Of a stretch of DNA of 64,000 nucleotides, positions 61,679-64,000 are shown piece by piece. Every line of letters begins with the position of its first letter. Position 1 is the first letter of the stretch. A program made the position numbers and the translations under genes. Below the pieces are notes generated by a model. It worked only from the letters and a program-made list of their open reading frames with translations, was not told where the DNA came from and made no database searches. This DNA comes from an uncultured Saprospiraceae bacterium (GTDB lineage Bacteria > Bacteroidota > Bacteroidia > Chitinophagales > Saprospiraceae): assembly GCA_937929835.1 (NCBI GenBank), contig CALFUU010000017.1, positions 1 to 64,000 on the forward strand, read 5' to 3'.

Positions 61679-64000
61679 ATGAGAAACTTTTACCTGACAT
61701 TATGTGGCCTTTTAGTGAGTAGCTTACTCCTGGCACAATCAGGCACTATAAGTGGTGTCATTACAGACGCTAACAACAACGAGACTATACCTTTTGCCAA
61801 TGTCCTCATAGTAGGAAGTTCTGAAGGCTTCACCACAGATTTGGACGGTGTTTTTTCTTACGAGCTTGCCGAAGGCACATACAGCCTTGAAGTGAGTTAC
61901 TTGGGATATCAGAATCAAATTGTAGATGGCATTATTGTTAAGTCAGGTGAGGTGACCAAGTTGGATATTGCCATATCAGAAGATAGCCAGCAACTAGAGG
62001 AGATCGTCATCACAGCAAAGCAACTTCGTAATACAGAGAATGCAGTTATGGCGATCCAGAGAAGATCGACCAATGTAGTTAACGGCATCAGCTCTCAGTC
62101 TATCAGAAAGAATGGTGATAGCAATGCTGGGGCGGCGATCAAGAGAGTGACAGGTGTATCTATAGATGGAGGCAAATATGTTTTCATCAGAGGATTAGGT
62201 GATCGCTATTCTAAAACGATCTTGAATGGACTTGAGATTCCAGGTCTCGATCCAGATAGAAACTCATTGCAAGTTGATGTGTTTCCAACCAATATCATAG
62301 ATAACCTATTGGTATCTAAGACCTCAAGAGCTGATTTTTCTGGAGATTTCACAGGTGGCGTTGTCAATATCTCTACCAAAGATTTTCCAGAAGAAAAGAC
62401 GATGTCTGTTTCTCTAGGCTTGGGCTACAACCCTAATATGCACTTTAACAGTAATTTCCTTAGCTCACAGAGAAGTGGAACAGATTTCTTGGGCTTTGAT
62501 AATGGATTGAGAGATTTAAATGTGAACAAGTTTCAACCGATCCAGAGTCCTATTGACGACCCGATACTGACACAGTTGACTTCGCGATTCCAAAACAATA
62601 TGGCTGTAGAGAGACGAAACAGCTTGGCTAATGGCAATTTTGGGTTTACTGTCGGTAACCAAATCCAAAAAGGTGAGATGACGATTGGATACAATGCGGT
62701 ATTAGGCTATAGAAACAGCACCAAATTTTTCCAAGATGTGCAGTACAACAATTTCATCAAGTCAACTAACATTGAAGAGAGTGAATTACTACAAGACAGA
62801 GAGTCTAGAGGTGATCTGGGTACTAACAATACACTATTAAGTGGTATGGTAGGTACTGCCTTGAAGTACAAAAATCATAAGTTTAGCGTGATGGCTTTGC
62901 ACCTGCAGAATGGAGAGGCCAAGTCAGGATTGTTTGAGAGAAGTAACTTTATACGAGCTTCTAATACATTGATAAGTGATAATATAGAGTATACAGAAAG
63001 AAGTATTTCTAACTTCTTGTTGACAGGTAATCATGCCTTGAGCAATACATTCGAGATTGACTGGAAATTTTCTCCTACAGTCTCTAGTATCCAAGATAAA
63101 GATATTAGGATAACGCCATTTAAGTTGAATGATGATAGCACTTTGGCGTTTGAGCCATCAGAGGGCGCTCAGCCAAGAAGACTGTGGAGAAATCTCAACG
63201 AAATCAATTATTCAGGAAGAGTGGATGTGAGTAAGGCGCTTACTTTTTATGGTAAAGAAATTGAGTTACAGTTTGGTGGTAGCAATGTGTACAAGCAAAG
63301 AGATTATGAAATCTTAAGCTTTCTGATCAATGTCAAAGGTCAAAATTTCTTAGACCTCACTGGAGATCCTAACGAGTTATTACTCCCAGAAAATTTGTGG
63401 ACACCAGAAAGCCAGATCGGGACTTTTGTAGCTGGAAACTTTGAACCAGCTAACACCTATGATGCGACACAGCACACACTCGGGGGATATATGATGGCTG
63501 ATCTAGAAGTTGTTGCTGGGCTTAAGGTCAATGCCGGAGTAAGAGTAGAAAAGTTTACGCATAACTATACAGGACAGAACAACACAGGGACTATAGTCTA
63601 TAATGATGAGAGAATTTTGGATGAGTTAGATCTGTTGCCCTCTATCAATCTTGTGTATGGCCTGACTGAAAATATGAGCTTAAGAACGTCTTACTCTAAG
63701 ACTGTAGCTCGGCCCTCATTCAAAGAAGCCTCTATCGCTCAGATATACGATGCTATTTCTGATCAGACGTTTATCGGTAACATCGACATACAGCAAACGA
63801 ATGTCGACAACTACGATATCAGATGGGAAGCATTCTACGAAGAGGGACAGATGTTTTCTGTGAGTGGTTTTTATAAGGACTTCACAAATCCTATAGAGTT
63901 AGTAGCCTTTAGCTCATCAGCACCCAACGATCTGCAACCTAGAAATATAGGTAACGCTAGAGTCGCTGGTGTGGAGATAGAGTTTAGAAAAAATCTAGGC
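61679..64000 (+). CDS. TonB-dependent receptor with CarboxypepD-reg-like domain (3' end beyond window)
   Basis: The frame is open from the ATG at 61679 to the window edge, 774 codons, without a stop. The signal peptide is MRNFYLTLCGLLVSSLLLAQ. The N-terminal CarboxypepD-reg-like domain follows (GTISGVITDANNNETIPFAN, SLEVSYLGYQNQIVDG), then a plug domain (AAIKRVTGVSIDGGKYVFIR, GLGDRYSKTILNGLEIPGLD, RADFSGDFTGGVVNISTKDF). The barrel begins near residue 240. The layout is Oar/CirA-like, not strictly SusC-type. Paired with the upstream beta-helix lipoprotein it probably takes up a bulky ligand. The rest of the barrel is outside the window. Confidence 0.92.
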   Translation, partial: MRNFYLTLCGLLVSSLLLAQSGTISGVITDANNNETIPFANVLIVGSSEGFTTDLDGVFSYELAEGTYSLEVSYLGYQNQIVDGIIVKSGEVTKLDIAISEDSQQLEEIVITAKQLRNTENAVMAIQRRSTNVVNGISSQSIRKNGDSNAGAAIKRVTGVSIDGGKYVFIRGLGDRYSKTILNGLEIPGLDPDRNSLQVDVFPTNIIDNLLVSKTSRADFSGDFTGGVVNISTKDFPEEKTMSVSLGLGYNPNMHFNSNFLSSQRSGTDFLGFDNGLRDLNVNKFQPIQSPIDDPILTQLTSRFQNNMAVERRNSLANGNFGFTVGNQIQKGEMTIGYNAVLGYRNSTKFFQDVQYNNFIKSTNIEESELLQDRESRGDLGTNNTLLSGMVGTALKYKNHKFSVMALHLQNGEAKSGLFERSNFIRASNTLISDNIEYTERSISNFLLTGNHALSNTFEIDWKFSPTVSSIQDKDIRITPFKLNDDSTLAFEPSEGAQPRRLWRNLNEINYSGRVDVSKALTFYGKEIELQFGGSNVYKQRDYEILSFLINVKGQNFLDLTGDPNELLLPENLWTPESQIGTFVAGNFEPANTYDATQHTLGGYMMADLEVVAGLKVNAGVRVEKFTHNYTGQNNTGTIVYNDERILDELDLLPSINLVYGLTENMSLRTSYSKTVARPSFKEASIAQIYDAISDQTFIGNIDIQQTNVDNYDIRWEAFYEEGQMFSVSGFYKDFTNPIELVAFSSSAPNDLQPRNIGNARVAGVEIEFRKNLG

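Noticed and set aside
1-64000. CRISPR array, rRNA or tRNA genes
   Set aside because: No regularly spaced direct repeats, cas genes, rRNA blocks or cloverleaf-capable sequences were seen on either strand.

Overview
This window comes from a member of the Bacteroidota, most likely a marine or free-living, Saprospira/Lewinella-like or related lineage. The phylum call rests on several type IX secretion (T9SS) C-terminal sorting tails, a CarboxypepD-reg/TonB-dependent receptor, typical gene families (DUF6175, DUF4783, DUF2490, DUF6702, TIGR02757) and repeated TAnnTTTG promoter -7 boxes in place of sigma70 -10 boxes. The family-level guess is weak. No rRNA, tRNA or CRISPR array was seen.

Layout. 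1-608: an IS1595-type transposase tail abuts a broken hipA. 659-3296 (-): glyS, a HAD phosphatase and recX with 4-base overlaps. 3427-7528 (-): proC, the remains of a secreted gene, and uvrA. 7673-10397: a Uma2 nuclease-fold protein, a fragment of a purine nucleoside phosphorylase gene, a decapitated T9SS gene and an intact T9SS gene; this looks like a scrambled segment. 10586-15026: a class V aminotransferase, a membrane protein, a beta-barrel protein and a WG-repeat protein.

15088-21628 is the most unusual region. Six tightly packed genes plus a seventh encode exported proteins: a lipoprotein resembling the N-terminal domain of FlgT/LPP20, a DUF6175 protein, a repeat-containing protein, and three paralogue-like proteins with CsgG/TolB-N-like bodies that share a C-terminal motif. 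It looks like an envelope apparatus whose FlgT-type domains are split over separate genes.

21734-30124 is mostly housekeeping: punA (-), then rimP-nusA-infB-TIGR02757 behind a possible attenuator, and gpmI. 30125-30846 has no long gene but holds a 27-residue membrane micro-ORF and several hairpins, two ending in T-tracts (candidate small RNA). 30847-45058 holds an Upf1-like helicase, outer-membrane proteins, glutaryl-CoA dehydrogenase, a CHAP protein, the heme genes hemJ, hemB and hemW, yidD, a type III CoA-transferase, an unnamed zincin and an Omp85 protein.

45250-52850 is accessory: a VOC protein, a secreted T9SS zincin with an IS30 element inserted just upstream, a kinase/phospho-lyase fusion with a divergent Lrp/AsnC regulator, and an orphan TPR histidine kinase. 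52851-53672 is a decayed gap. 53673-59807 holds an O-methyltransferase, a DMT exporter, and a run of peroxiredoxin-clpS-aat-lipoprotein-M16 peptidase (with the N-degron adaptor and tagging enzyme side by side), then a thioredoxin-fold protein. The window ends with a beta-helix lipoprotein and a TonB-dependent receptor cut by the window edge, probably an outer-membrane uptake pair. All family assignments were made by reading motifs by eye; no database search was run.
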